From: Propionibacteriaceae bacterium
Lineage (GTDB): Bacteria; Actinomycetota; Actinomycetes; Propionibacteriales; Propionibacteriaceae
Direction: 5' to 3'
Length of the DNA stretch: 17,351 nucleotides
Assembly: GCA_030528545.1 (NCBI GenBank)
Contig: JAUMYR010000003.1
Span: 1 to 17,351, forward strand
Made by a program: the position numbers and the translations under genes. Of the stretch, positions 4,962 to 12,502 are shown one piece after another. The notes beneath the pieces were generated by a model. The model ran no database searches. It was not told the origin of the DNA and saw nothing but the letters and a program-made list of their open reading frames with translations. Position 1 is the stretch's first letter; each line of letters begins with the position of its first letter.

Positions 4962-6467
4962 TTGGTGGATGTGGTCGAGGCCGTGGCCCGTCATGCCGCA
5001 CAGCGGGGCGGGGCCGTGGCTCACAGGTGGCGGGACCAGGAACTGACCTACGCAGAGCTACACCGACGCTCGGACGCCCTCGCAGCGCACCTGAGCCGGC
5101 GTGGGCTCAGGCGCGGGGAACCGGTCATGGTTTATGGGCACAAAAACCCGCTGATGCTGGTGGCTTTCCTCGGCTGTGTGAAGGCCGGTCATCCCTATAT
5201 CCCGGTCGACAGTTCGCTCCCGGCCCGCCGGGTGCGGGCGATCGCTGAATCCTCTCAGGCCGGACTCCTCATCGCGGTCGAGCCCTTCGGCCTGCCGGGG
5301 GTCCCGGTGCTGACCCCCGATGAGGTGCTGGGCCTACCCGAGGCAGAGGCCGAGCCAGGGGCGGCGGTTGGGCCAGACGAGCCGTTCTACATCATCTACA
5401 CCTCGGGCAGCACCGGTGAGCCCAAGGGGGTGCAGATCTCTCGCAGGGCGGTCAACCGGTTCGCGGCCTGGGCGCTGTCACTGGTCCCGGAGGGGCCCCA
5501 GGTCTACCTCAACCAGGCTCCTTTCTCCTTCGACCTGTCGGTATATGAGCTAGCGATGGGGCTGGTCTCCGGCGGCACGATCCACAGCATCGACAAGGAC
5601 CACATCGCCCGGTTCCGGGACCTGGAGGATGCCCTGGCCGGTTCGGAAGCGAGCGTGTGGGTCTCTACACCGTCCTTCGCCGACCTGTGCCTGGCCCTGC
5701 CAGAGTTCAGCTCCGGGTTACTTCCCGGGCTAGGGACCTTCATCTTCTGTGGGGAAGCGTTGAGCAATGACACGGCCAGGCGTCTGCTCGAACGTTTCCC
5801 AGGGACCAGGGTGCTCAACACCTATGGGCCGACGGAATCTACGGTCGCGGTGACCTCGGTCGCCTGCGACGAGGACCTGCTATCCCGCTATCCGGTGCTG
5901 CCGGTCGGATACCCCAAACCGGGGACCACGATCCAGATCTGGGACGAGGACCGGCGCTGCGTCGGGGAGGGCCAGACCGGTGAGATCGTCATCATCGGAG
6001 ATACCGTCAGCCTCGGCTACTACCGCCGTCCCGACCTAACCGCGGCCGCCTTCACCGAGGTCGACATGAATGGGCGCAGAGTTCGCGCCTATCTCACCGG
6101 CGACGCTGGATATCTGGCCGACGGGATGGTGCATTTCGCGGGGCGGCTGGACTTCCAGATCAAGCTGAACGGCTACCGGATCGAGATCGAAGACATCGAA
6201 TCGAACCTGCGTTATCTCCCCGGGGTTCAGCACAGTGCTGTCGTGGCCGTCACCAAAGACCCCGCCACGGTCAGTCACCTGCACGCCGTGGTGCAGCTGG
6301 CCGAGGGGATACCCGACAGCCCGCTGCGGCGGACCACCGAACTCAAGCGGGCGCTGCGGGACCTAGTGCCCGACTACATGGTGCCGAAAACCTTCGGCTA
6401 CGTGACCCAGATGCCGCTCACGCCGAACGGCAAGATCGATCGAGCAGCTTTGAGAGAGCGACAGTGA
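4962..6467 (+). CDS. dltA: D-alanine--carrier protein ligase DltA
   Basis: A 501-residue adenylating enzyme that activates D-alanine with ATP and loads it on the phosphopantetheine arm of DltC. The A3 P-loop is YTSGSTGEPKG (from Tyr146). FSFDLSVYELAMGL, NTYGPTEST (Tyr288), YLTGDAGYL and GRLDFQIKLNGYRIE follow in the family order, and the catalytic Lys is Lys491 in PNGKIDR. Length fits DltA (about 500). An in-frame ATG exists at 4923, but GAGGAG (4951-4956) points to TTG 4962 or GTG 4965, which gives the usual N-terminus (VDVVEAVARHA, then LTYAELHRRSDALAAHL). It is the first gene of the operon and overlaps dltB by 4 bp (GTGA). The order A-B-C-D next to it and the small-carrier partner separate it from NRPS adenylation enzymes. 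Confidence 0.93.
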   Translation: MVDVVEAVARHAAQRGGAVAHRWRDQELTYAELHRRSDALAAHLSRRGLRRGEPVMVYGHKNPLMLVAFLGCVKAGHPYIPVDSSLPARRVRAIAESSQAGLLIAVEPFGLPGVPVLTPDEVLGLPEAEAEPGAAVGPDEPFYIIYTSGSTGEPKGVQISRRAVNRFAAWALSLVPEGPQVYLNQAPFSFDLSVYELAMGLVSGGTIHSIDKDHIARFRDLEDALAGSEASVWVSTPSFADLCLALPEFSSGLLPGLGTFIFCGEALSNDTARRLLERFPGTRVLNTYGPTESTVAVTSVACDEDLLSRYPVLPVGYPKPGTTIQIWDEDRRCVGEGQTGEIVIIGDTVSLGYYRRPDLTAAAFTEVDMNGRRVRAYLTGDAGYLADGMVHFAGRLDFQIKLNGYRIEIEDIESNLRYLPGVQHSAVVAVTKDPATVSHLHAVVQLAEGIPDSPLRRTTELKRALRDLVPDYMVPKTFGYVTQMPLTPNGKIDRAALRERQ

Positions 6468-7609
6468 CGTTCTTCGGCGAGATCGGTTTCTTCGCGCTGC
6501 TCGGGTTCCTCGCTATACCCGCGGTCATCCTCGGCCTGACTGGCCGTCCGATCAAGTGGTATGGCATGGCGGCGACCTTATTCGCGGTCGGTTTCCTGCT
6601 GGCGCCGACCCCGCGACAGCTGGTGCTACTGGCCGGATTCCTTCTCGGTGAGACCCTCGTGATGAAGGCCCACCTGTGGTTCATCACCCGCCACGGCAAC
6701 ACCAACCGCCACGAGAGGCGCCTCGCCGTCGCCGCCGCACTGGCCCCCTTAGCTGTGGTGAAGGTCACCGGTTTATTCGACTTCCCCAGCCTCGGTTTCA
6801 TCGGCGTGTCCTATCTGAGCTTCCGGGCCGTCCAGGTCATCGTCGAGATCTCTGACAAGCTCATCACCGAACAGGGCGTGCTGGACTACCTCTATTTCGT
6901 CGCCTTCTTCCCGACCCTGTCGTCAGGGCCGATCGACCGGTCGCGCCGCTTCCTGCAGGACGCGGACCGTTCCTTCAGCCGCGAGGACTACCTCAACCTT
7001 CTGGGACGGGGCTTGTGGCTGCTGCTGCTCGGCGCGGTATATAAGTTCGCGGCCTCGGCGCTTTTCGCCGGATGGCTGCTCAAACTGGGCGCCGGGCCGG
7101 TGAACACCCTGGCCTATATGTATGTGTATTCCCTCTATCTGTTCTTCGACTTCGCCGGGTATTCGCTGATGGCGGTTGGGGCGTCCCACCTGTTCGGCAT
7201 CAGGACCCCGATGAACTTCCGTTTGCCGTTCGTATCGGCCTCGATCAAGGAGTTCTGGAACAGGTGGCATATCACCTTGTCGTTCTGGTTGCGCGACTAT
7301 GTCTACACCCGGTTGCTGATGAGTTTCGTCCGGCGCAAGACCTTCGCGAACCGGCACTCGGCGTCCTATGTCGCGCTCGTGGTGAATATGGGTCTCATGG
7401 GTGTGTGGCATGGCACCGCCTGGTATTACATCGCCTATGGTCTCTACCACGGGGTGCTGCTGGTGCTGAACGATCTGTACGAACGTAAGTCCCGGTTCTA
7501 CACGGAGCACAAATCGAGCCCCTGGTATCGGGTCGCGGCGATCGTGGTGACCTTCCACTTGGTCGCGTTTGGTTTCCTGCTGTTCTCGGGACGCCTGAGC
7601 TGGGCTTAG
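6464..7609 (+). CDS. dltB: MBOAT O-acyltransferase DltB
   Basis: A 381-residue multi-pass membrane-bound O-acyltransferase that moves D-alanine from DltC in the cytoplasm to the outer face of the membrane. Repeated hydrophobic segments span the whole length. The MBOAT signature region contains FWNRWHITLSFWLRDYVY with His269, and GLMGVWHGTAWYYIAYG with the likely catalytic His316. SSGPIDRSRRF and YSLYLFFDFAGYSLMAVG are typical of the DltB/AlgI branch. It starts at GTG 6464 within the stop of dltA, so the two are translationally coupled. The product is close to normal DltB length and shows no breaks. Confidence 0.93.
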   Translation: MTFFGEIGFFALLGFLAIPAVILGLTGRPIKWYGMAATLFAVGFLLAPTPRQLVLLAGFLLGETLVMKAHLWFITRHGNTNRHERRLAVAAALAPLAVVKVTGLFDFPSLGFIGVSYLSFRAVQVIVEISDKLITEQGVLDYLYFVAFFPTLSSGPIDRSRRFLQDADRSFSREDYLNLLGRGLWLLLLGAVYKFAASALFAGWLLKLGAGPVNTLAYMYVYSLYLFFDFAGYSLMAVGASHLFGIRTPMNFRLPFVSASIKEFWNRWHITLSFWLRDYVYTRLLMSFVRRKTFANRHSASYVALVVNMGLMGVWHGTAWYYIAYGLYHGVLLVLNDLYERKSRFYTEHKSSPWYRVAAIVVTFHLVAFGFLLFSGRLSWA

Positions 7610-7622
7610 AAAGGAGCAAGTG

Positions 7623-7868
7623 ATGACTGACGAGGAGTTCGAGGCGAAAGTATCGCAGCTGATCGTCGACGTGTGCGGCACCGGCGAGGTGCTGGACGAT
7701 CCCGATCTGGATCTTTTCGAGGCGGGTGTGCTCGACTCCATGGGGTTCGTGGAACTGCTCTATGGATTCGAGGCCGAGTTCGGCGTGCAGGTGCCACCGA
7801 CCGAGATCGAACGAGACGAGGTGGCCAGCGTCGCCAAGATCATCGGCTTCCTGAAGGATCGCCGGTGA
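7623..7868 (+). CDS. dltC: D-alanyl carrier protein DltC
   Basis: An 81-residue acyl-carrier-type protein. Its four-helix fold carries the phosphopantetheine attachment serine in the context AGVLDSMGFVELL (Ser39). DltC accepts D-Ala from DltA and docks on DltB. ATG 7623 has AAAGGAG (7610-7616) 6 nt upstream, which decides it over GTG 7620. The gene lies 13 bp after dltB and its stop overlaps the GTG start of dltD. This is the only gene of the operon with a strong Shine-Dalgarno sequence, in keeping with a carrier protein needed in excess. Confidence 0.93.
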   Translation: MTDEEFEAKVSQLIVDVCGTGEVLDDPDLDLFEAGVLDSMGFVELLYGFEAEFGVQVPPTEIERDEVASVAKIIGFLKDRR

Positions 7869-9043
7869 GCTTGGTCCCCGCGGTTAGGCAGGTCCTCGGA
7901 ATGGCGCTGGGCGCGGTGCTCAGCGTCGGGATGATGATGAGCCCGCTGTTGCCCGCCGGGGTGGGAGCGGTCTCCGGGCTATTCGGAGCGGCAGGGTCTG
8001 CCCGGATGCTGCACTACCACCTCGACGCCGATTACCTGCGCGACCCGGACGCCTACGCCCGGGCGAGTGACGCATTGCCCGAAGGCTCGTCCAACCTGGT
8101 GCTGCTGGGATCTTCGGAGCTGTCCTCTCCGGTCGCGCAGAATCCGGTGCGGTTTCTTCCGGCGAAAGTGAGGGGCTTCGACCTGTTCCTGTCGGGACGC
8201 GGCTACACCCAGTCTTTGCACCAGGCGACGGTGCTGGCCGCGATCGCCGCGGACCTGCGGGAGCCCAAGGTGGCGCTGATCGTCTCGCCGCAGTGGTTCA
8301 CCCCCGAAGGAACCTCGGCCAACGCCTTCGAGGAGGTGTCTTCTGCCGAGACGCTGCGTCGGGTAGCGGCCTCGCCGGGGCTGTCGGAGGGTGTCAAAGA
8401 GCGGCTGCTGGCCCGGGTCGCACAGCTGCGGGGGCTGGGCAACCGTGGTCTGGGGGAGTTGCCGGGTGCGGTGTCGGCGAGGTTGAGCCAGACCATCGCC
8501 GGGCGGGTCCAAACCGCTAAGGCAGCCGCGTCGGCTGCGAGGTTCTCCGGCCCTTACACGGTGGCGGACAAGGCGGTGCCGGTCGCCGCCATAGACTGGG
8601 AAGCCGAACTGCGCGAGGCCGAAGCCCAGGGCCAGGCGGCGAGCAGCAATGACATCCAGATCGAGGATGGCTACTACGCCCGCTATATCGCCCCGCGCCT
8701 GGGCGAACTGAAGGACAGCATGGCCGGGGTCGATTATTCGGGCCCCTCCCCGGAGTACGGTGACCTTGATCTCTTCCTCGACGTCGCCCACGACCTTGGG
8801 ATTGAGGTGCTGCTCATCAGCACGCCGATGCACGGCTCATGGCACGACTATGCCGGGTATCCAGCACAGCGGCGGGAGGCCTATTACGAGCGGATACGCG
8901 CGTTGGGTTCCCGGCCAGGGGTGCGTGTCGCCGACCTGAGCGTCCACGAGTACGAGCCCTACTTCCTCGTTGACGTCATGCACCTGGGCTGGAAGGGGTG
9001 GTTACATGTCACGCGGGCCTGCGCTGATTTCGCGGGTGCTTGA
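7865..9043 (+). CDS. dltD: D-alanyl transferase DltD
   Basis: A 392-residue membrane-anchored extracytoplasmic SGNH-like enzyme that completes transfer of D-alanine to teichoic acid. An N-terminal hydrophobic anchor (about residues 10-40) precedes the catalytic domain. The nucleophile motif LLGSSELSS holds the catalytic Ser (Ser83/84). GYTQSLHQATVLAAI follows, and the catalytic Asp-x-x-His is DVMHLGWKGW (Asp370, His373). The start is GTG 7865, overlapping the dltC stop by 4 bp. The 3' end overlaps the downstream small gene by 38 bp. All catalytic elements are present. Confidence 0.9.
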   Translation: MSLVPAVRQVLGMALGAVLSVGMMMSPLLPAGVGAVSGLFGAAGSARMLHYHLDADYLRDPDAYARASDALPEGSSNLVLLGSSELSSPVAQNPVRFLPAKVRGFDLFLSGRGYTQSLHQATVLAAIAADLREPKVALIVSPQWFTPEGTSANAFEEVSSAETLRRVAASPGLSEGVKERLLARVAQLRGLGNRGLGELPGAVSARLSQTIAGRVQTAKAAASAARFSGPYTVADKAVPVAAIDWEAELREAEAQGQAASSNDIQIEDGYYARYIAPRLGELKDSMAGVDYSGPSPEYGDLDLFLDVAHDLGIEVLLISTPMHGSWHDYAGYPAQRREAYYERIRALGSRPGVRVADLSVHEYEPYFLVDVMHLGWKGWLHVTRACADFAGA

Positions 9044-9245
9044 TTGGGTGCAGTCGATCGGACAGACCCCGAGCGTGAACCCGGAGCGTCCCAAAGACGG
9101 ACGATTCGCCCCGGTGGGCTCCCAGGTTCCCGGATTCGGCCTGCTCGGCTGGGCCGCTGTCACGGTCGCCGCCTTCATGCTGATCTTGCTGGTCGTATTG
9201 TTTGGGCCGCCGACATCCGGCGGATTCATCTACGAACAGTTCTGA
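9006..9245 (+). CDS. DltX-like single-TM protein with C-terminal FIYEQF motif
   Basis: A 79-residue protein. Residues 1-45 are polar (rich in Pro, Gly and Arg), a single hydrophobic helix spans about 46-66, and the tail ends in GGFIYEQF at the extreme C-terminus (Tyr76). Firmicute DltX proteins (about 50 residues, one TM) end in a very similar motif, F-I-Y-N-E-F, whose Tyr is reported to carry D-alanine between DltB and DltD. The shared tail plus position in a dlt operon make a DltX role likely. Differences are an N-terminal extension of about 30 residues and a gene placed after dltD instead of before dltA. ATG 9006 has AAGGGG 6 nt upstream and lies inside the dltD 3' end, so the genes are coupled. 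The orthology claim is inference from motif, topology and context. Confidence 0.72.
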   Translation: MSRGPALISRVLDWVQSIGQTPSVNPERPKDGRFAPVGSQVPGFGLLGWAAVTVAAFMLILLVVLFGPPTSGGFIYEQF

Positions 9246-9255
9246 TCGACGGGTT

Positions 9256-9738
9256 TCAGCGCTCCACCCGGACCAGGTTTACCTCGGTGCTGAGGCAAGC
9301 CAGCGCCTCCCAGGTTCCGTCGAAGGCGAACTCCGCGAAGGCTGCCGTCGGGAACCAGGATCCCAGCTGGTCGGCCTCCTGAGGGTCCGAGGCGTCGGCC
9401 AGATGCGCCGCGAGGGTGGGGATCGTCGGTGCGTGGCCGATGACCAGCAGCCCGCGGACCGTCTCGTCGGTTTCGCCGATGCGGCGCAGGAGCGTGTCGG
9501 AGCCGCAGTAGTACAACCACTCCGCGTCGTCGCGGCTCAGCTCAAGGCCCAGGCACTCGAAGGTCTGGCGAGTACGGGCGGCCGTGGACACGACCGCATG
9601 AGTCAAACCGGCCCCGGCTAGGAGGAGGCCCGCGTTCGCCGCGTCTGAGCGGCCGCGCGGAGCGAGTTCGCGGGCGTGGTCGCCACCGGAGTTGTAGTGC
9701 TCGGCTTTGGCGTGACGCATCAGGACCAGTCTCTTCAT
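9256..9738 (-). CDS. Histidine phosphatase family protein (SixA-like)
   Basis: A 160-residue small histidine phosphatase. The catalytic motif RHAKAEH holds the nucleophile His9 with Arg8, and the second catalytic His is His102 in VIGHAPTIP. STAARTRQTFECL is the second arginine-bearing block of the family. Length matches the SixA branch, which removes phosphate from phosphohistidine proteins, though other small phosphoesters are possible. ATG 9738 is favoured because a TACGAT -10-like element ends 6 nt upstream, giving a leaderless start. The gene converges on the dltX-like gene with only 10 bp between stops and follows the methyltransferase gene by 77 bp on the same strand. Confidence 0.85.
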   Translation of the reverse strand: MKRLVLMRHAKAEHYNSGGDHARELAPRGRSDAANAGLLLAGAGLTHAVVSTAARTRQTFECLGLELSRDDAEWLYYCGSDTLLRRIGETDETVRGLLVIGHAPTIPTLAAHLADASDPQEADQLGSWFPTAAFAEFAFDGTWEALACLSTEVNLVRVER

Positions 9739-9773
9739 GGCCCGATCGTACTCGTTAGGCCGGACGGGTTCAG
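9739..9773 (-). promoter_or_regulatory. Candidate leaderless promoter of the SixA-like gene
   Basis: On the minus strand CTGAAC (9773-9768) and TACGAT (9750-9745) are spaced by 17 bp, with ATG 6 nt after the -10-like hexamer. This fits a housekeeping-sigma promoter starting at or next to the start codon. It would let the gene be read separately from the methyltransferase upstream. Confidence 0.4.
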
Positions 9774-9815
9774 CTAGGCCGCGGTCCGAAAACCCCGACA
9801 GCTTCCAGGCCGGGC

Positions 9816-10814
9816 TCAGCGTGGTGAGACGGCCACCATGAGGTCGCGTTTGATAGCCGAGTCCACCCGGTGTGCGAAGCCCTCCCAGGGTCCCCCTTCG
9901 CGCACCCGCAGCCCAGCGCCGGTCATGATCCCGGCCAGATCCTCTCGCGCGAGGCCGTAGGTGTTCCAGGAGATGCCGAGAGCGCCGCCGCGTTTCAGCT
10001 GGCTGGCCCAGACCGGGATGGACGCCTTCAGCAGCCCGGCTGGGGAACGGTCGCGTTTGCCGAAGGTGCCGCGGACATCGCTGGAGGAACCGTGCACCAC
10101 GCCGTAGGGGGCGTCGGTGATGACGGCGTCGAACTTCTTGCGTCCGAATAGCGCGGCCGAGTCGCGGGTGTCGCCGGTGAAGACGCCCAGCCGCAACGTC
10201 GCCTTGCCCGCCTGGACCTCGGCATCGAAACGGCGCCCGATGGACTTGCCCTCGCGCCGCACCGGGGTGATCCCGGCCTTGTGTTTGAGCCTTTTGCGGC
10301 GCAGCCAGGTGGTGAGGAAGGCCGCCATGGCCTCGAAGGACTTCTCGTCGGCCTCGACCCCGAAACCGTCGTGCCCGGAGAGCCACGCCGTGGTCAGCGT
10401 CGTGCCGCGTCCGGCCAGGGGGTCGAGGATCTGGCGGGGCCCGTCGAACGGGCGCTCGACCGCGGCCAGCGTCACGTTCAGCAGCAGCCGGGTGAACTGT
10501 TCGTTGGTCTTGCCCTGATACTTCGGGATCGTGACCAGGTCGTCGTCGAACAGGTTGGCGGCGGGCAGCTCGACGGGACGCAGCAGGTCGCCGGAGCGTT
10601 CGAACAGGGCTAGTGCCGAGGACTGCCGGGCCAGCACGGCCAGGTCGGGCCGCTCAGCGCTGAAACCGAGGTAGCTCACCCCGGCCAGCGTCAGCGGCTC
10701 AACCCCGGAGGCGAAGGCGGCGGTGACCGCCAGCTCAGCGGCGGCGAGCCCGGCCGATTCGTCGGTGTAGACCCGGTTGGCCGACGGGGAGCGCAGCAAC
10801 AGGTAGCCGGTCAC
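9816..10814 (-). CDS. TRM11-like SAM-dependent RNA/DNA methyltransferase
   Basis: A 332-residue Rossmann-fold methyltransferase. The SAM-binding motif I is DPLAGRGTT (131-138), followed by the acidic loop end GVEADEKSF. The catalytic-loop motif IV is TDAPYG (Asp234), a variant of D-P-P-Y. Together these resemble the TRM11/UPF0020 group that makes N2-methylguanosine in tRNA; an amino-DNA methyltransferase role cannot be excluded. An obvious THUMP domain is not visible in residues 1-100. GTG 10814 is taken as the start, 5 bp beyond the pyrophosphatase stop on the same strand, so the two genes probably form an operon. No Shine-Dalgarno sequence is seen. A far longer minus frame crossing the pyrophosphatase gene is fortuitous. 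Confidence 0.78.
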   Translation of the reverse strand: MTGYLLLRSPSANRVYTDESAGLAAAELAVTAAFASGVEPLTLAGVSYLGFSAERPDLAVLARQSSALALFERSGDLLRPVELPAANLFDDDLVTIPKYQGKTNEQFTRLLLNVTLAAVERPFDGPRQILDPLAGRGTTLTTAWLSGHDGFGVEADEKSFEAMAAFLTTWLRRKRLKHKAGITPVRREGKSIGRRFDAEVQAGKATLRLGVFTGDTRDSAALFGRKKFDAVITDAPYGVVHGSSSDVRGTFGKRDRSPAGLLKASIPVWASQLKRGGALGISWNTYGLAREDLAGIMTGAGLRVREGGPWEGFAHRVDSAIKRDLMVAVSPR

Positions 10815-10819
10815 GGCGA

Positions 10820-11380
10820 TCAGTGGAGGTTGGTGTGCATGTTGGCGAAGGGGGTGCCCGCGGCGCGTTCGAAGGAGGCGCGGACCTCGGCCTCGGCTTC
10901 GGCCCGGCCGGTCCAGGTGGCCCCCTCGACGGATTTGCCGGGTTCCAGGTCCTTGTAGACCGTGAAGAAATGCTCGATCTCCAGCAGCATGTACTCGGGC
11001 ACGTTGTTGAGGTCGCCCAGGTGGTCGCGGCGGTGATCGGCGACCGGGATGCACAGCACCTTGTCGTCGCCGCCCATCTCGTCCTTCATGCGGAACATGC
11101 CGATGGCCCGGCACTCGATGAGACAGCCGGGGAAGGTCGGTTCGGTGCCGATCACCATGGCGTCCAGCGGGTCCCCGTCCTGGCCAAGCGTCCCCTCGAT
11201 AAAGCCGTAGTCGTAGGGGTACTGGGTCGATGTGAACAGGGTACGGTCGAGCCGGATGCGTCCGGTGTTGTGATCCATCTCGTACTTGTTCTTGGTTCCC
11301 TTGGGGATCTCGATGGTGACATCGAACAACACCCCGGCCTCGGGATTCCTGGAAGAAATGACCCGAATATCTTCGCTCAC
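10820..11380 (-). CDS. ppa: Soluble inorganic pyrophosphatase
   Basis: A 186-residue family I pyrophosphatase that splits PPi from biosynthetic reactions into two phosphates in the cytoplasm. The metal-binding signature is D68-G-D-P-L-D73. [16 protein letters not shown] near residue 20 and [12 protein letters not shown] near residue 55 are the other conserved blocks. GTG 11380 is chosen because AGGAG lies 5 nt upstream and it gives the normal N-terminus. In many Actinobacteria ppa lies divergent from dacB; here about 1.1 kb with a broken toxin-antitoxin module separates them. The methyltransferase gene follows within 5 bp. Confidence 0.93.
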   Translation of the reverse strand: MSEDIRVISSRNPEAGVLFDVTIEIPKGTKNKYEMDHNTGRIRLDRTLFTSTQYPYDYGFIEGTLGQDGDPLDAMVIGTEPTFPGCLIECRAIGMFRMKDEMGGDDKVLCIPVADHRRDHLGDLNNVPEYMLLEIEHFFTVYKDLEPGKSVEGATWTGRAEAEAEVRASFERAAGTPFANMHTNLH

Positions 11381-11519
11381 GCCCGCTCCTATGAATTGGT
11401 CTCGACCAGTCAGAATACCTTTTCTTGGTTCTCTGCGGCGTCTGGTGGACCGGCCGGGCCGAGGGACTCCCAGGCCCGTGCCGGTGTATGGCCCTGGGCG
11501 GCGGGCGTAACCTGAGCGC

Positions 11520-11777
11520 CTGGCGCTCACTATCAAGAATCAGCGGGCATGTGACCTGGCCCGCGAGGCAGCTAGCCGCCTGCACACGACCCAGGACGAG
11601 GCCATTGAGCGTGCCCTCACCGCGCTGCTGGACCGTGAGGCGGAGCAGCCTGCCAGCCGGGAGAGCGAGATCAGGCAGGCGGTGAGGCTGCTGCAAGAAA
11701 TCTTCACCGAGGAGCAACGGGAGGCGCTGCGGGCCATCGACAACGAGGTATACGACGAGCGCGGGCTGCCTCGATGA
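11520..11777 (+). CDS. VapB-like antitoxin (possibly inactivated: CTG in place of the start codon)
   Basis: The frame reads [17 protein letters not shown], then [19 protein letters not shown] and an acidic C-terminal helix, 86 codons with the stop. This is the ribbon-helix-helix VapB/Rv0623 pattern, where proteins start 'MALTIKNP'. Here the codon at the expected Met is CTG (11520-11522), and the next ATG/GTG/TTG in frame is a GTG far downstream (about 11679), beyond the DNA-binding part. Either a CTG start is used or the start was lost by mutation. The stop overlaps the ATG of the toxin remnant (ATGA at 11774), as in intact vapBC. The partner is clearly broken, so loss of selection on this gene is likely. 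Confidence 0.6.
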   Translation: MALTIKNQRACDLAREAASRLHTTQDEAIERALTALLDREAEQPASRESEIRQAVRLLQEIFTEEQREALRAIDNEVYDERGLPR

Positions 11778-12167
11778 TTACCTACACCCCGGCCATCGTC
11801 GCTGTCATCCTGCGGGAGGGCTCCTGCCATGATCCTTCGGGCCATTGCCGGTGCCAAGCGCCGCTACCTCTTGGTGGGCACCTGAATAGAGCTCGGGGTG
11901 ATGCAAGACCGCCGGATGACGGCACACCAGCGTGAGCTCACCGACCGTTTCATGAGTGCTCTTGATGCTGAACTGGTCCCGGGCTCGATCTCTCAGGCCA
12001 GGATCGCTGGCGAGGCGCACCGGCGTTACGGCCCAGGCTCGGGTTCACCCGCACGGCTCAACTTGGGTGACTGCTTGTCCTACGCGCTGGCCCAAGAACT
12101 GAGCCAGCCGCTTCTTTTCGCCGGGGACGGCTTGAGCCACGCCGATGTGCTCAGGGTGGAGACCTAA
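11774..12167 (+). pseudogene. Broken vapC-type PIN-domain toxin
   Basis: Pieces of a VapC ribonuclease appear in order across two frames. [16 protein letters not shown] starts at 11774; the family has Asp at position 4 (MIVDTSAIVAI) where Tyr is found here. The frame then shifts, and MILRAIAGAKRRYLLVGT continues from 11829 in +1. At 11883-11885 a TGA stands where homologues have Trp (GTWIELG). The remainder, IELGVMQDRR onward to the stop at 12167, includes the PIN-domain block NLGDCLSYALAQELSQPLLF with its Asp and the C-terminal LLFAGDGLSH. A missing catalytic Asp, a frameshift and a nonsense codon make it non-functional. The open part from GTG 11898 or ATG 11901 could still give an 88-89-residue fragment. 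Confidence 0.75.
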
Positions 12168-12502
12168 GCACCAGCCGGGTCTGGGTGCGGTCCGCGTTCA
12201 TCATGGTGGCACGTCCGGGCATCCCCGCAACCGGTCACCCGCCCCAGGGTAGGAACCGGGTGGCCGGAAACTGCCGGGTGGGATGCCCAGGCCGGGTGAG
12301 GGCCGGGGGCGGCCTCGGTTATGACCGCTTGATCTGGAGCCTCGGCTCCGCCTAGGCGAAGGCGGCCTTGGCTGGCAGCTCATCGCGGCGCGTGCTGATC
12401 GCCCGGCTCCGCATGCATGGGGCGGCCCGGCCGCTCGGGTGAAGCCTGCCGCGTCCTTCTAGGATTGGGCGAGGACTAACGACGGCTCGAAGGAGGTGGG
12501 AG
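12168..12502. other. Non-coding stretch upstream of dacB with nested inverted repeats
   Basis: No supportable gene. An outer inverted repeat GGGCATCCC (12217-12225) / GGGATGCCC (12280-12288) encloses CCGGTCACCCG (12231-12241) / CGGGTGGCCGG (12257-12267; 10 of 11 pairs). A smaller stem CCGCCT / AGGCGG lies near 12349-12366. TAGGAT (12460-12465) is a candidate -10 for dacB. The stretch sits between two genes that are normally close and divergent, and could hold regulatory RNA structure or the debris of the vapBC insertion. Confidence 0.5.
12490..12496 (+). promoter_or_regulatory. Strong Shine-Dalgarno of dacB
   Basis: AAGGAGG lies 6 nt before GTG 12503 and fixes the dacB start. With the TAGGAT hexamer at 12460-12465, a short leader of about 30 nt is expected. 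Confidence 0.7.

Noticed and set aside
9739..10386. Minus frame extending the SixA-like protein upstream
   Set aside because: The extension crosses the methyltransferase gene out of frame; the phosphatase begins at MKRLVLMRHAK with a promoter-like hexamer just before it.
9816..11717. A single 633-codon minus frame spanning the methyltransferase and the pyrophosphatase region
   Set aside because: The upstream half has shadow composition (Arg/His/Pro-rich) and lies out of frame across the clear pyrophosphatase gene; real methyltransferase sequence begins at about 10814.
12217..12300. Cobalamin or c-di-AMP riboswitch upstream of dacB
   Set aside because: Fragments such as CCCCGCAACCGG recall conserved riboswitch words, but the rest of neither consensus could be followed in order on either strand.
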